Assembly: GCF_000314995.1 (NCBI RefSeq)
Contig: NZ_BAEO01000025.1
Span: 31,124 to 95,123 of the forward strand
Direction: 5' to 3'
Source of the DNA: Paraglaciecola arctica BSs20135
GTDB taxonomy: Bacteria > Pseudomonadota > Gammaproteobacteria > Enterobacterales > Alteromonadaceae
DNA: 64,000 nucleotides
Below are positions 18,119 through 25,885 of the stretch, one piece after another; position 1 is the stretch's first letter, and each line of letters opens with the position of its first letter. The notes below the pieces were generated by a model. The model was given only the letters and a program-made list of their open reading frames with translations, ran no database searches and was not told the origin of the DNA. Made by a program: the position numbers and the translations under genes.

Positions 18119-21082
18119 ATGAAAAATAATAATTTTAAAAAGACACTGATCGCTGGCTCCTTGCTAGCGGCATTATATGTAACGCCCACTCTGGCAGCTG
18201 ACAACTTTAGCGGGTCTATCAAAGGGCATGTAATAGCCGGAGCGAATGCCACAGTCACTATTAAACATAATGAGAAAGGTATTGTCCGTACTGTAACTGC
18301 AGATGACAAAGGGGAGTATTCTCTACGCAAACTGCCAGTAGGTGAATATACCCTGACCATTAGTAAGCTTGGTTTTGAACCTGAGATAATTGAAAATTTA
18401 TTGGTGACTTTGGGCGGTCAAGAATTATCAAGTCAATTACGTACTGGTTCAGATGTGGAAGTCATTTCAGTAACTGGAACTAGGCAAGCTCTAGTCGACA
18501 TGTCAACGTCTACTTCTGGCATCGTAATTACGGCGCAAGATATGGCTCGTCTTCCTATTGATACAAGTTTTAATAGCGTTGTTTTACTGGCTCCAAGTGC
18601 CAATGCAACCTCTGGTAGTAACTTTGGCCGTTCGCCAAATATTGGCGGCTCTTCGTCAGCAGAAAATGGTTATTACCTTAACGGTGTTAACATTACCAAT
18701 ATTAGAACCGGCCTTGGTGTAGTTGATATACCTTTTGCAGCGGTTAACCAGACGGCAGTACTAACAGGAGGTATTGCACCTGAATTTGGTAATGCATTGG
18801 GTGGTATTGTAAATGCAGTAACAAAATCGGGTACCAATGAATTTGAGTTTGGTGTGTTGTTGCGCCACGACAATGAAAGTTTGCGCTCTCGCCACAATGA
18901 TATATTGAACCGTGACGGTAGTGTTAGTAATAACTTATCGGGTGATAAAAGTGATTTTACGCGTGTGTCACTCACCGCAAGCGGCCCCATTATTAAAGAT
19001 ACTTTATTTTTCTATGCCATGTATGCACCACAAGAAGACAGTTATTGGAATGCGGGAACATCAACCGTTAGTGTGGGTAAAGAAACGTCTGACCGTTATA
19101 TGGGAAAGGTAGACTGGTACATTAACGACGAACATTCATTAGAATTTACTTATATTAACTTTGAAAATGAAGACGAGTGGGATACCCACGCCTATGATAT
19201 AGATAAACATCAAAAACTTGCTCAAACAGGTAAAGGTAAAGCAACAGATGGTGGTTCAGTTGCGGGTATTAAATATACAGGGCTATTGTCTGATAATGTG
19301 TCACTGGACGTTATAGCTGGACGCGTTACCGAAATAGATGAGAGCGATGCCGATAACGATTTACCAGGTGTATGGAGTCGTTGGGGCAGCAAAACAGGTC
19401 AGTCTATTAGCCAACATAGCTCTAGTACCGTTACCGACAGTGAGTTTACCCGCGACCAGTTACGTGCTGACCTAATGTGGGACCTAGATGAACACCAACT
19501 TAAATTCGGTTTTGACTTTTATGATACTCATGTGGACTACACCAGCATTCAAAATGGTACTGGCGAAGGAGGCACTGGATCAAGAGGTTGGTGGGATTTA
19601 CTGGTCGCTACAGAGGGGAACGCTGCAGTAGTAGGCGTGGACGCAGGTGAAAATTATATTAAACAACGTATCCGTAACGATTTTTCTGATTCTCATGTTA
19701 AGTCTCAGGCGTTTTATGTGCAAGATAGTTGGCAGGCAACTGATAACTTGGTGCTAAATCTGGGCGTAAGGCTTGAAAACTTTTCTAATGAACTTTCAAC
19801 TGGCTCAGCTTACGCCGAAGTGAAAAATCAAATTGCTCCTCGATTACAGGCTATGTATGATTTGACAGGCGATGGTTCAAGCAAAGTATTTGCTACATTT
19901 GGACGTTATTTTCAACCGATTTCAGCTAACATGAATATCACTCAGGGTGGCTCACGTCACGATGAACACTGGTATTTTGCTGCAGATCAAGTCGATGCTG
20001 ATGGTCAGGCGGTTTTAGGTGCTGATGGTTCGCCAAGTCGAGGTGCACAAACAGGATATTTGTTGGCCCAAGACAGTGCTTTAGTTTCCCCCACTTCTGT
20101 TGCTCATAACGATCTAGACGCGATGTATAGTGATGAAATTACTTTAGGATTTGAAACTGAAGTTTTCGATGGTGATATGAAAGCCAGTGTACGTTTGATC
20201 CACCGTGAGCTTAAAAGCTCTATTGAGGATGCAGATTTAGGTCAGGTAATAGGCGACTGGTACGAAGCTCAGGGCTTGTCTAGAGGTGGTTCATGGGTTG
20301 TCTTTAATCCAGGTGAGGGGTTAAATGTCAAAGGTGACTTTAACAGCGATGGAAATGTTGATCATATTGTTTTGTCAGCCGAAGAAATGGGAATGCCTGA
20401 ACCAAAACGTGAATATGCAGCGATGGAATTTACCCTTAAAGGTAAGGCTACAGAAGATCTGTTTATTGACGCTACTTATACCTGGTCTCATTTATGGGGA
20501 AATACCGCAGGTTTGGTTAATCAAAATGATAACCAAGCTGATCCTGGTTGGACAGTGTCTTATGACTATGCGGGATTACAAGATCATGCAACAGGAAATC
20601 TGCCAAGTGATCGCCGTCATGTATTTAAGTTAAATGGCTATTATAACCTTACAGATGATCTAGTCTTGGGCTTAGTATCATCTATGTCAACGGGTACACC
20701 AATTAACTATATGGGAATTCATCCTGGAGGTGTAGATTCTTGTGCGCCAGGTAAACCTTGGGCCGATTGCCCAAGCCGCACAGAAAGAGGAAATGGTAGT
20801 GCTTTCTACGATGAAGATGGCAATCCAAGACCTCGTGGTAGTGCAGGAACAACCGAGTTCTTTACCAATATGGATATGTCACTTACCTACACCATGGAAA
20901 TGAACGGTAATCCTTTGCAGTTCAAAGGCATTGTTTATAATCTTTTCAATAGTGACACAGCAGTGGGCGTAAACCACACCGGAACTATAGGTGACGGCAC
21001 AGTCCACAATCCAAATTGGAGACGTGCTACTTCACTTCAGTCACATCGTTACGTGTCTTTAAGTGTTTCTTATCAGTTTTAA
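18119..21082 (+). CDS. TonB-dependent receptor, Oar-like with carboxypeptidase-regulatory-like domain
   Basis: 987 residues, outer membrane. A signal peptide (KKTLIAGSLLAALYVTPTLA) ends near residue 27. Residues about 30-100 form a CarboxypepD_reg-like beta-sandwich (DDKGEYSLRKLPVGEYTLTI), then a plug domain (EVISVTGTRQ, YYLNGVNITNI) and a 22-strand-type barrel ending in the aromatic Phe (SVSYQF). Oar-like receptors often take up peptides or peptide-derived ligands. The shared palindrome with the hydroxyproline operon suggests import of hydroxyproline-containing peptides, for example from collagen. This ligand is an inference. Confidence 0.87.
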   Translation: MKNNNFKKTLIAGSLLAALYVTPTLAADNFSGSIKGHVIAGANATVTIKHNEKGIVRTVTADDKGEYSLRKLPVGEYTLTISKLGFEPEIIENLLVTLGGQELSSQLRTGSDVEVISVTGTRQALVDMSTSTSGIVITAQDMARLPIDTSFNSVVLLAPSANATSGSNFGRSPNIGGSSSAENGYYLNGVNITNIRTGLGVVDIPFAAVNQTAVLTGGIAPEFGNALGGIVNAVTKSGTNEFEFGVLLRHDNESLRSRHNDILNRDGSVSNNLSGDKSDFTRVSLTASGPIIKDTLFFYAMYAPQEDSYWNAGTSTVSVGKETSDRYMGKVDWYINDEHSLEFTYINFENEDEWDTHAYDIDKHQKLAQTGKGKATDGGSVAGIKYTGLLSDNVSLDVIAGRVTEIDESDADNDLPGVWSRWGSKTGQSISQHSSSTVTDSEFTRDQLRADLMWDLDEHQLKFGFDFYDTHVDYTSIQNGTGEGGTGSRGWWDLLVATEGNAAVVGVDAGENYIKQRIRNDFSDSHVKSQAFYVQDSWQATDNLVLNLGVRLENFSNELSTGSAYAEVKNQIAPRLQAMYDLTGDGSSKVFATFGRYFQPISANMNITQGGSRHDEHWYFAADQVDADGQAVLGADGSPSRGAQTGYLLAQDSALVSPTSVAHNDLDAMYSDEITLGFETEVFDGDMKASVRLIHRELKSSIEDADLGQVIGDWYEAQGLSRGGSWVVFNPGEGLNVKGDFNSDGNVDHIVLSAEEMGMPEPKREYAAMEFTLKGKATEDLFIDATYTWSHLWGNTAGLVNQNDNQADPGWTVSYDYAGLQDHATGNLPSDRRHVFKLNGYYNLTDDLVLGLVSSMSTGTPINYMGIHPGGVDSCAPGKPWADCPSRTERGNGSAFYDEDGNPRPRGSAGTTEFFTNMDMSLTYTMEMNGNPLQFKGIVYNLFNSDTAVGVNHTGTIGDGTVHNPNWRRATSLQSHRYVSLSVSYQF

Positions 21083-21208
21083 GTCTCTACAGTTTAAGAG
21101 GGTAAACAGAATAATGTTAAAAGTGACTTGTTAGGGATAATACCGCTTAGTTAAGCTGTCATATTGGAAATACGCTAAGTGGCATTTGACAGGCCTTTAC
21201 AATCTCAT

Positions 21209-21244
21209 AAAATCCGATGATCTAGGTTATCGGATTTTTTTTTG
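21209..21244 (+). terminator. Rho-independent terminator after the TonB receptor
   Basis: AAAATCCGAT pairs with ATCGGATTTT over a 10-base loop, running straight into a T tract of nine. Strong on the plus strand. The A tract on the other side may also serve the convergent gene ending at 21274. Confidence 0.8.
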
Positions 21245-21273
21245 TAACTTTCAAAGCTTGGAAAGTTGAGTGT

Positions 21274-22035
21274 TTATAAAATTAGTGTCTCCTCGATTAA
21301 TTTGACATAACATTTTATTGGAATGTTCATTTTCTCTTGCAACCATTCACTTTTAGCCTGCATATCGGCACTATTTATCAAGGGTATGCCGTCTTTAAAT
21401 GCGAGTACTATGGTATTTCCACTTTCGACTTTGAAACTCAGAAGTTGCTTTTCAAATTCGAATTCGAGTAATTCATTTATTTCTGCAGTTGAGTTAATGA
21501 CCGAATTCCAGATGTTGAGAACGAGGATCCCCTGTTTGTTGAGTGCATTTTTACAGTTACGCAAGTAGGATGATGTGACTTGTTTGGGTTCCATGCCTTG
21601 TGAGTTGTATAGATCTGAAAAGATAATATCGCTTTTTATTTTGGTTTTTTTTATATAGTTAGCTGCATCGTCTATATGAATAAATAAGTGGTCAGTGTCG
21701 GGTAGGTAAAAATGTTCTTTGGCAACATTTGTCACAGCTTCGCGGTATTCAATTGCATGTACGTCCAACTCAGGAAAACTACTGAGCAGGTTCTTGACCA
21801 TCGAACCTGCACCAAGTCCCATTATGGTTGCAGTGTTAATCTGTGGGATAAAAAGTAAAGCTGTCATCATGGCCTGGGTGTATCCAAGATGTAATCCATT
21901 AATGTCATTTAGTTTCATGCTACTTTGATAAATTTTTCCATCAAAGCTAAGGATCCGGCTGGTTCTTGTTTGGTAAACATATATTGGGCCGTGTTCATCT
22001 TTCGTTGATGAGATACAACTTCCTTTGATATCCAT
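21274..22035 (-). CDS. Spermidine-synthase-like SAM-fold protein
   Basis: 253 residues with the aminopropyltransferase/methyltransferase Rossmann core: TIMGLGAGSMVKNLL (motif I), LDVHAIEYREAV (motif II), a central IHIDDAANYI and DIIFSDLYNSQGM. True spermidine synthases have GGGDG in motif I and a conserved D-[TS]-[ST]-DP loop. Here these read GLGAG and DLYNSQG, so polyamine synthesis is unlikely and the substrate unknown. It is a standalone gene with a GGAGG site about 12 bases before ATG. It opens a run of unrelated single genes. Confidence 0.7.
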   Translation of the reverse strand: MDIKGSCISSTKDEHGPIYVYQTRTSRILSFDGKIYQSSMKLNDINGLHLGYTQAMMTALLFIPQINTATIMGLGAGSMVKNLLSSFPELDVHAIEYREAVTNVAKEHFYLPDTDHLFIHIDDAANYIKKTKIKSDIIFSDLYNSQGMEPKQVTSSYLRNCKNALNKQGILVLNIWNSVINSTAEINELLEFEFEKQLLSFKVESGNTIVLAFKDGIPLINSADMQAKSEWLQEKMNIPIKCYVKLIEETLIL

Positions 22036-22437
22036 GTTATTTTAAATCCTCCAAATAAGTACATCTAACATGCAGTGCATCATAACAGTAGAAAATGATC
22101 AGCTGAGAGATTGTTATGATTAATTGATTTTTATCTGCACTTTGATCTTTCCTCTGTGTTCTCCGTGATCTCTGTGGTTCAAAATCTTTTTCTTTTAGCT
22201 TTTCACTATTTACTGCCTTATTTTGTATATACCAAAACAGCCATTGTAATTGTCGTAATAGAAAGTGAAAAAAGATTGGTGAAAACTGCAATTTTTTGGC
22301 GAAAATACCTGACTTAAAATTACACTGCTTACACTATCTATTTGAAATAATTGAATTTTAATTCTGGAACAGTCTTTGCTGTATATGTTTATTCCAACTA
22401 GATTTTAACTAAAGTTGGTATCAATTGAGTATTAATT
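22036..22437. other. Intergenic stretch with a widespread repeat
   Basis: Contains the motif CCTCTGTGTTCTCCGTGATC at about 22151-22170, continuing TCTGTGGTT. From memory, closely similar words occur in intergenic DNA of many bacterial phyla and translate as repeated His-Arg-Glu. A minus-strand frame (22037-22291) is open through it but has no other protein character, so I do not call a gene. Confidence 0.5.
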
Positions 22438-22629
22438 ATGTTTGCTTTCTTATGTGGTTTAGTGGTTTTTTTCTTCTGGATAATTCCCATTTTGGCTATT
22501 GGTGTTTCTGATCGCACTAGTGGTGGTGAAAAATTAGCATGGCTGCTAGCCGTCATCTTTGTGTCTTGGTTTGCATGGGTTTTTTACTTGCTTTTAGCAC
22601 CTTTGAAATCCCGCCGTTATAGTGCTTAG
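22438..22629 (+). CDS. Small two-helix membrane protein
   Basis: 63 residues: helix one FLCGLVVFFFWIIPILAIGV, a short polar loop DRTSGGEKLAW, helix two LLAVIFVSWFAWVFYLLLAP and a basic end KSRRYSA. Small proteins with the phrase SWFAWVFYLLLAP are common in marine gammaproteobacteria, though I know no function. The ATG has no strong Shine-Dalgarno. Basic C terminus suggests it faces the cytoplasm. Confidence 0.6.
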   Translation: MFAFLCGLVVFFFWIIPILAIGVSDRTSGGEKLAWLLAVIFVSWFAWVFYLLLAPLKSRRYSA

Positions 22630-22710
22630 TTAATAATCAATCGCGTAAAATTTGTGGGGCGATTTATCAAACAAATATGTTTGTTAGTACAAGGTAGGAA
22701 TAGATTCGTT

Positions 22711-23172
22711 ATGAAAAATTTAACAATGTTTGTATCAGTATTTTTATCAATGTCATCACTCGCTAATGAAATACCTTTGGTGGAAAAAATGACAGCGCTT
22801 GATACAGTGCTTTTTGAAACATTTAATCATTGCCAAGACCCCAAAGAATTGGAAAAACATGCCAGCTATTTTTCTGCTGATGTGGAGTTTTACCATGATA
22901 GTGGCGGTGTAACCTGGGATCGTGAGGCTATGATCTCCAATACTCAAAAAAATGTATGTGGTAACTATACTCGTAAACTTGTTGCAGGCTCCTTAAAAGT
23001 CCACCCGATTAAAGACTTTGGAGCAATCACTGAAGGGGTACATATTTTTTGCCAGAATAAATCCCAAATATGCGAAGGCAAAGCTGATTTTGTCATGGTG
23101 TGGCGTAATACAGATAATAAATGGGAAATTACTCGAGTATTAAGTTACGGACATCGTGAAAATAATGAGTAA
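22711..23172 (+). CDS. Secreted SnoaL/NTF2-like (DUF4440-type) protein
   Basis: 153 residues from the ATG at 22711, preceded by AAGGTAGGA. An earlier in-frame start at 22654 would place 19 odd residues before the signal peptide. The signal peptide MKNLTMFVSVFLSMSSLA is likely cut before NE. The mature part has the NTF2-like pattern: an initial helix, SADVEFYHDSGGVTWDREAMI, and ADFVMVWRNTDNKWEITRVLSYGH at the end. Three cysteines (NHCQDP, KNVCGNY, SQICEGK) plus one in HIFCQNK could form disulfides. Members often bind small ligands or act as orphan enzymes. Substrate unknown. Confidence 0.72.
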   Translation: MKNLTMFVSVFLSMSSLANEIPLVEKMTALDTVLFETFNHCQDPKELEKHASYFSADVEFYHDSGGVTWDREAMISNTQKNVCGNYTRKLVAGSLKVHPIKDFGAITEGVHIFCQNKSQICEGKADFVMVWRNTDNKWEITRVLSYGHRENNE

Positions 23173-23211
23173 GATATAAGATTACAACTCAGTTAAAACT
23201 TGGGATACCTC

Positions 23212-23448
23212 ATGGATATAGACGAAGAAAAAATTGATGACGCTGCTTTAGCGATACTTTCAATTAGCATGGATAAAAACCGTAGTGCTTGGAAGCAGGT
23301 AGATTGGAGCATTACAAATAGACTTTACGAAAAAGGTTTTATTCATAACCCAGTAGGCACCACTAAATCTATTACTTTTACACAAGAAGGCGAAGCAAAA
23401 GCAGCAGAACTGTTTAAAACTCTTTTTTGTAAAAGCAGCCAAAGTTAA
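23212..23448 (+). CDS. DUF6429 family small protein
   Basis: 78 residues from the ATG at 23212; a TTG four codons upstream (23200) is less likely. The pattern DEEKIDDAALAIL, AWKQVDWSITNRLYEKGFI, NPVGTTKSITFTQEGEAKAAELF matches the DUF6429 family, whose members look like small winged-helix proteins and lack a known function. It sits 39 bp after the SnoaL-like gene and 46 bp before the beta-lactamase gene, all on the same strand. Confidence 0.75.
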   Translation: MDIDEEKIDDAALAILSISMDKNRSAWKQVDWSITNRLYEKGFIHNPVGTTKSITFTQEGEAKAAELFKTLFCKSSQS

Positions 23449-23494
23449 AGATAATCTAATCAAACATCACTCTGGGTACAAAGGAATTAAATTT

Positions 23495-24370
23495 ATGGGT
23501 TATCTGGTACTTTTCCCCTTTTTGTTTTTTACCTTCACAGTATACGCAATGGAAGGTGAGGAGCTGACAGCAGAATTTACTTCTAAGATTTCAGCTTTAG
23601 AAAATAACAGTGGTGGACGGCTTGGTGTCTCGGTTATTTCCGCTAATGGAAGCGCACTTTATACATATCGAGAAAATGAGCGATTTGCGATGTGTAGTAC
23701 CTTTAAAGCTTTATTAGGGGCTGCTATTTTGTCAAAAGTGGATAGCAATCTTGAGTCACTAGATAGAGCAATACCATATACAACAAAAGATATACTGGAC
23801 TATGCCCCTATAACAAAACGTAATCTAAGTGTAGGGCGTATGACGGTATCCGAATTGAGCGCTGCATCTATACAGTACAGCGATAATACAGCGGCTAACT
23901 TACTACTTGATGCAATAGGTGGCCCGCAAGCACTTACAAGCTATCTACGTTCCATTGGCGATAACCAAACTCGCCTAGATCGAAACGAACCATCATTGAA
24001 TACTAATATAACGGGGGATTTACGTGATACCAGTACTCCAAATGCTATGGCTGAAACCCTCCATAAAGTTATGTTCGGTGATGATCTTTCGCCCGCCTCT
24101 AAAGAACAACTCAAGGCATGGATGTTTGGCAATACAACAGGGGCCAATAAACTAAAAGCAGGTTTTAATAAATTTTGGATCGTTGGTGATAAGACAGGAA
24201 GTTGTGGAAATGGCGCCAGCAATGACGTTGCTATTGTATATCCAAGAGGAACCGAAGCATTCATTATTAGCGTGTTTTATACAGGTTCCAGCGCTTCTAA
24301 TGATATAAAAAATGCTGTTATTGCTGACGTTGCTCAAATTACTTCGAGTGCATTATTAAATAATCACTGA
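23495..24370 (+). CDS. Class A beta-lactamase
   Basis: 291 residues, a full serine beta-lactamase with signal peptide (LVLFPFLFFTFTVYA). Catalytic elements: Ser68-Thr-Phe-Lys71 (S70/K73 in Ambler numbering), Ser129-Asp-Asn131 (SDN), Glu165 in NEPSLN (E166) and Lys233-Thr-Gly (KTG). Cys67 directly precedes the nucleophile and Cys237 follows KTGS. These correspond to Ambler positions 69 and 238, the pair that forms a disulfide in KPC/NMC-A/GES-type enzymes, several of which hydrolyse carbapenems. Activity against any drug cannot be stated from sequence. No integron, transposase or plasmid feature is beside it, so it looks chromosomal. Confidence 0.93.
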   Translation: MGYLVLFPFLFFTFTVYAMEGEELTAEFTSKISALENNSGGRLGVSVISANGSALYTYRENERFAMCSTFKALLGAAILSKVDSNLESLDRAIPYTTKDILDYAPITKRNLSVGRMTVSELSAASIQYSDNTAANLLLDAIGGPQALTSYLRSIGDNQTRLDRNEPSLNTNITGDLRDTSTPNAMAETLHKVMFGDDLSPASKEQLKAWMFGNTTGANKLKAGFNKFWIVGDKTGSCGNGASNDVAIVYPRGTEAFIISVFYTGSSASNDIKNAVIADVAQITSSALLNNH

Positions 24371-24479
24371 GTGCTCACTTATCAATACTGATTAGCCTGA
24401 TGGTTAAGACGTGCCGCTTTCCTTACAATAATAGCGGTGCTGGACGGTGTGGCTTATCCGGAGCTCAGGTTGAATAGTA

Positions 24480-25235
24480 TTAAATCTTCACACAGGCAAA
24501 AATTGCGTTACCTGAGTTGTTCTCATAAGGCATGATCCTTTCATAGTCATGTTCAAAAATATGTATTTCAAAGTATGGTTTTAATATTTCTATTAAATGA
24601 TTAAAACTGAACGCCACCATTGCATGTTCGTCATGCCATATTTGGGTTTCTTCAGAGCTATCTTCTGTAGTTCTTTTTTCGATACTGAGTTTCAGAGACT
24701 GTTTATCGCCATTGCCAGAGTAATGCCAGCCAGAACTGAAAGTGAACAAATTATCTTGTTGTTTAGCTGTGTGTTTTACAAATAGTGCGTTGCTGATTTT
24801 TGTTTTGTCGACCACGTTAAAGCAGAACATTCCATTGGTATTTAATGCACTATGAACGCTAGATATACAGCTTTTGAGTTTTTCAATACCATCGTTGTAA
24901 TGTATGGAATACAAGAAACAAGTGATTAAATCTACTGGCTCAGTTAGGCTGAATTCACTCATGTTTGCCAAAGAAAATTGCGCTTCTGGACAACGTGCTT
25001 TGGCTATGTCGAGCATGGGCTGATTAATATCAAGTCCATTACTGAGGAAGCCAAAGTCGATAAAATGGCGAACATGTGGACCCGTTCCACAAGCAACATC
25101 AAGATGGGTATTTCCATGGTTACCAAAAATCTGCTGCAGCCGTCGAATGTGCTGGCTTTGAGCGTGGTAGTCGATATCCACACACATTAAGTCGTAATAG
25201 CCTGAAAGGTCTTTATATAGTGCGTTTGTAGACAT
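24480..25235 (-). CDS. Class I SAM-dependent methyltransferase
   Basis: 251 residues. Motif I HLDVACGTGPHVRHFI, the acidic residue ending strand two in NGLDINQPML, then FSLANMSEF and LITCFLYSIHY mark a Methyltransf_25/UbiE-like fold. Soluble, with no membrane segment. It stands alone on the minus strand between the beta-lactamase and OsmC genes. The substrate cannot be predicted. The C-terminal part (FEIHIFEHDYERIMPY) is typical of small-molecule methyltransferases. Confidence 0.8.
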   Translation of the reverse strand: MSTNALYKDLSGYYDLMCVDIDYHAQSQHIRRLQQIFGNHGNTHLDVACGTGPHVRHFIDFGFLSNGLDINQPMLDIAKARCPEAQFSLANMSEFSLTEPVDLITCFLYSIHYNDGIEKLKSCISSVHSALNTNGMFCFNVVDKTKISNALFVKHTAKQQDNLFTFSSGWHYSGNGDKQSLKLSIEKRTTEDSSEETQIWHDEHAMVAFSFNHLIEILKPYFEIHIFEHDYERIMPYENNSGNAIFACVKI

Positions 25236-25413
25236 GTTTGCCTAGTTGTTTAGGTGAACTATTTTGGGAGGCGCATCATAAACTAAGCAGTAGATCTAGC
25301 AATCTATTTTCTATCTAAACGTTTAATGAATATATTCTTGACGTATGACTCTGTTGCTTCCAGTATCATTCACAATCTAACATTAGTTTTAAATCACTCA
25401 ATAGGTATTAGAT

Positions 25414-25806
25414 ATGAATATAGAAATTAGTCTACTTGATGGACAGAAACTACAAGCAAACCTTGGCCAGCATCAGATCATCAGTGATCAGAGCATCTCA
25501 GCGGGAGGTGAAGAGTCATACCCAGAACCTTTTGATTATTTTCTGGCAAGTATGCCCTTGTGTGCAGGTTTTTATATTCGTAAGTTTTGTGATTCCAGAG
25601 GTATCAGTACTGAAGGTATAAAGCTTACTCAAGAACATGCCACTATAGGCGAGGATAAATATCACAAACGTTTCTCTATTTCAGTGACATTGCCACAGGG
25701 ATTTCCTGACAAGTATAAAAAAGCATTACTGGCTGCTGCCAATACTTGTACTGTCAAAAAAGTGATCCAAGCCATGCCTGAATTTGATATTCAAATTGCT
25801 GACTAG
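25414..25806 (+). CDS. OsmC-like protein
   Basis: 130 residues, typical for OsmC/Ohr fold proteins, which reduce organic hydroperoxides or serve as sulfur carriers. Features: GGEESYPEPFDYFLASMPLCAGFYI, with a Cys in the expected buried helix, and a second Cys in NTCTVKKVIQ, the two positions of the family's redox pair. An extra Cys occurs at RKFCDSRG. AGG lies 8 bases before ATG. Closer to the YhfA-like branch than to Ohr by general appearance, but this is a weak judgement. Confidence 0.78.
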   Translation: MNIEISLLDGQKLQANLGQHQIISDQSISAGGEESYPEPFDYFLASMPLCAGFYIRKFCDSRGISTEGIKLTQEHATIGEDKYHKRFSISVTLPQGFPDKYKKALLAAANTCTVKKVIQAMPEFDIQIAD

Positions 25807-25885
25807 TTTGCTGAACGATTAAGATTTTTCCTAGGTAAATTGGATTGCTAATCTAATGTACTTAGGATACTTAAAACTTGTAGCT

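Noticed and set aside
22037..22291. Minus-strand open frame of 84 codons
   Set aside because: It runs through the widespread His-Arg-Glu type repeat, which gives spurious small proteins in many genomes.
24371..24479. Possible integron attC site or mobile-element end after the beta-lactamase
   Set aside because: I looked for the attC core sites and for inverted repeats and did not find a convincing pattern.
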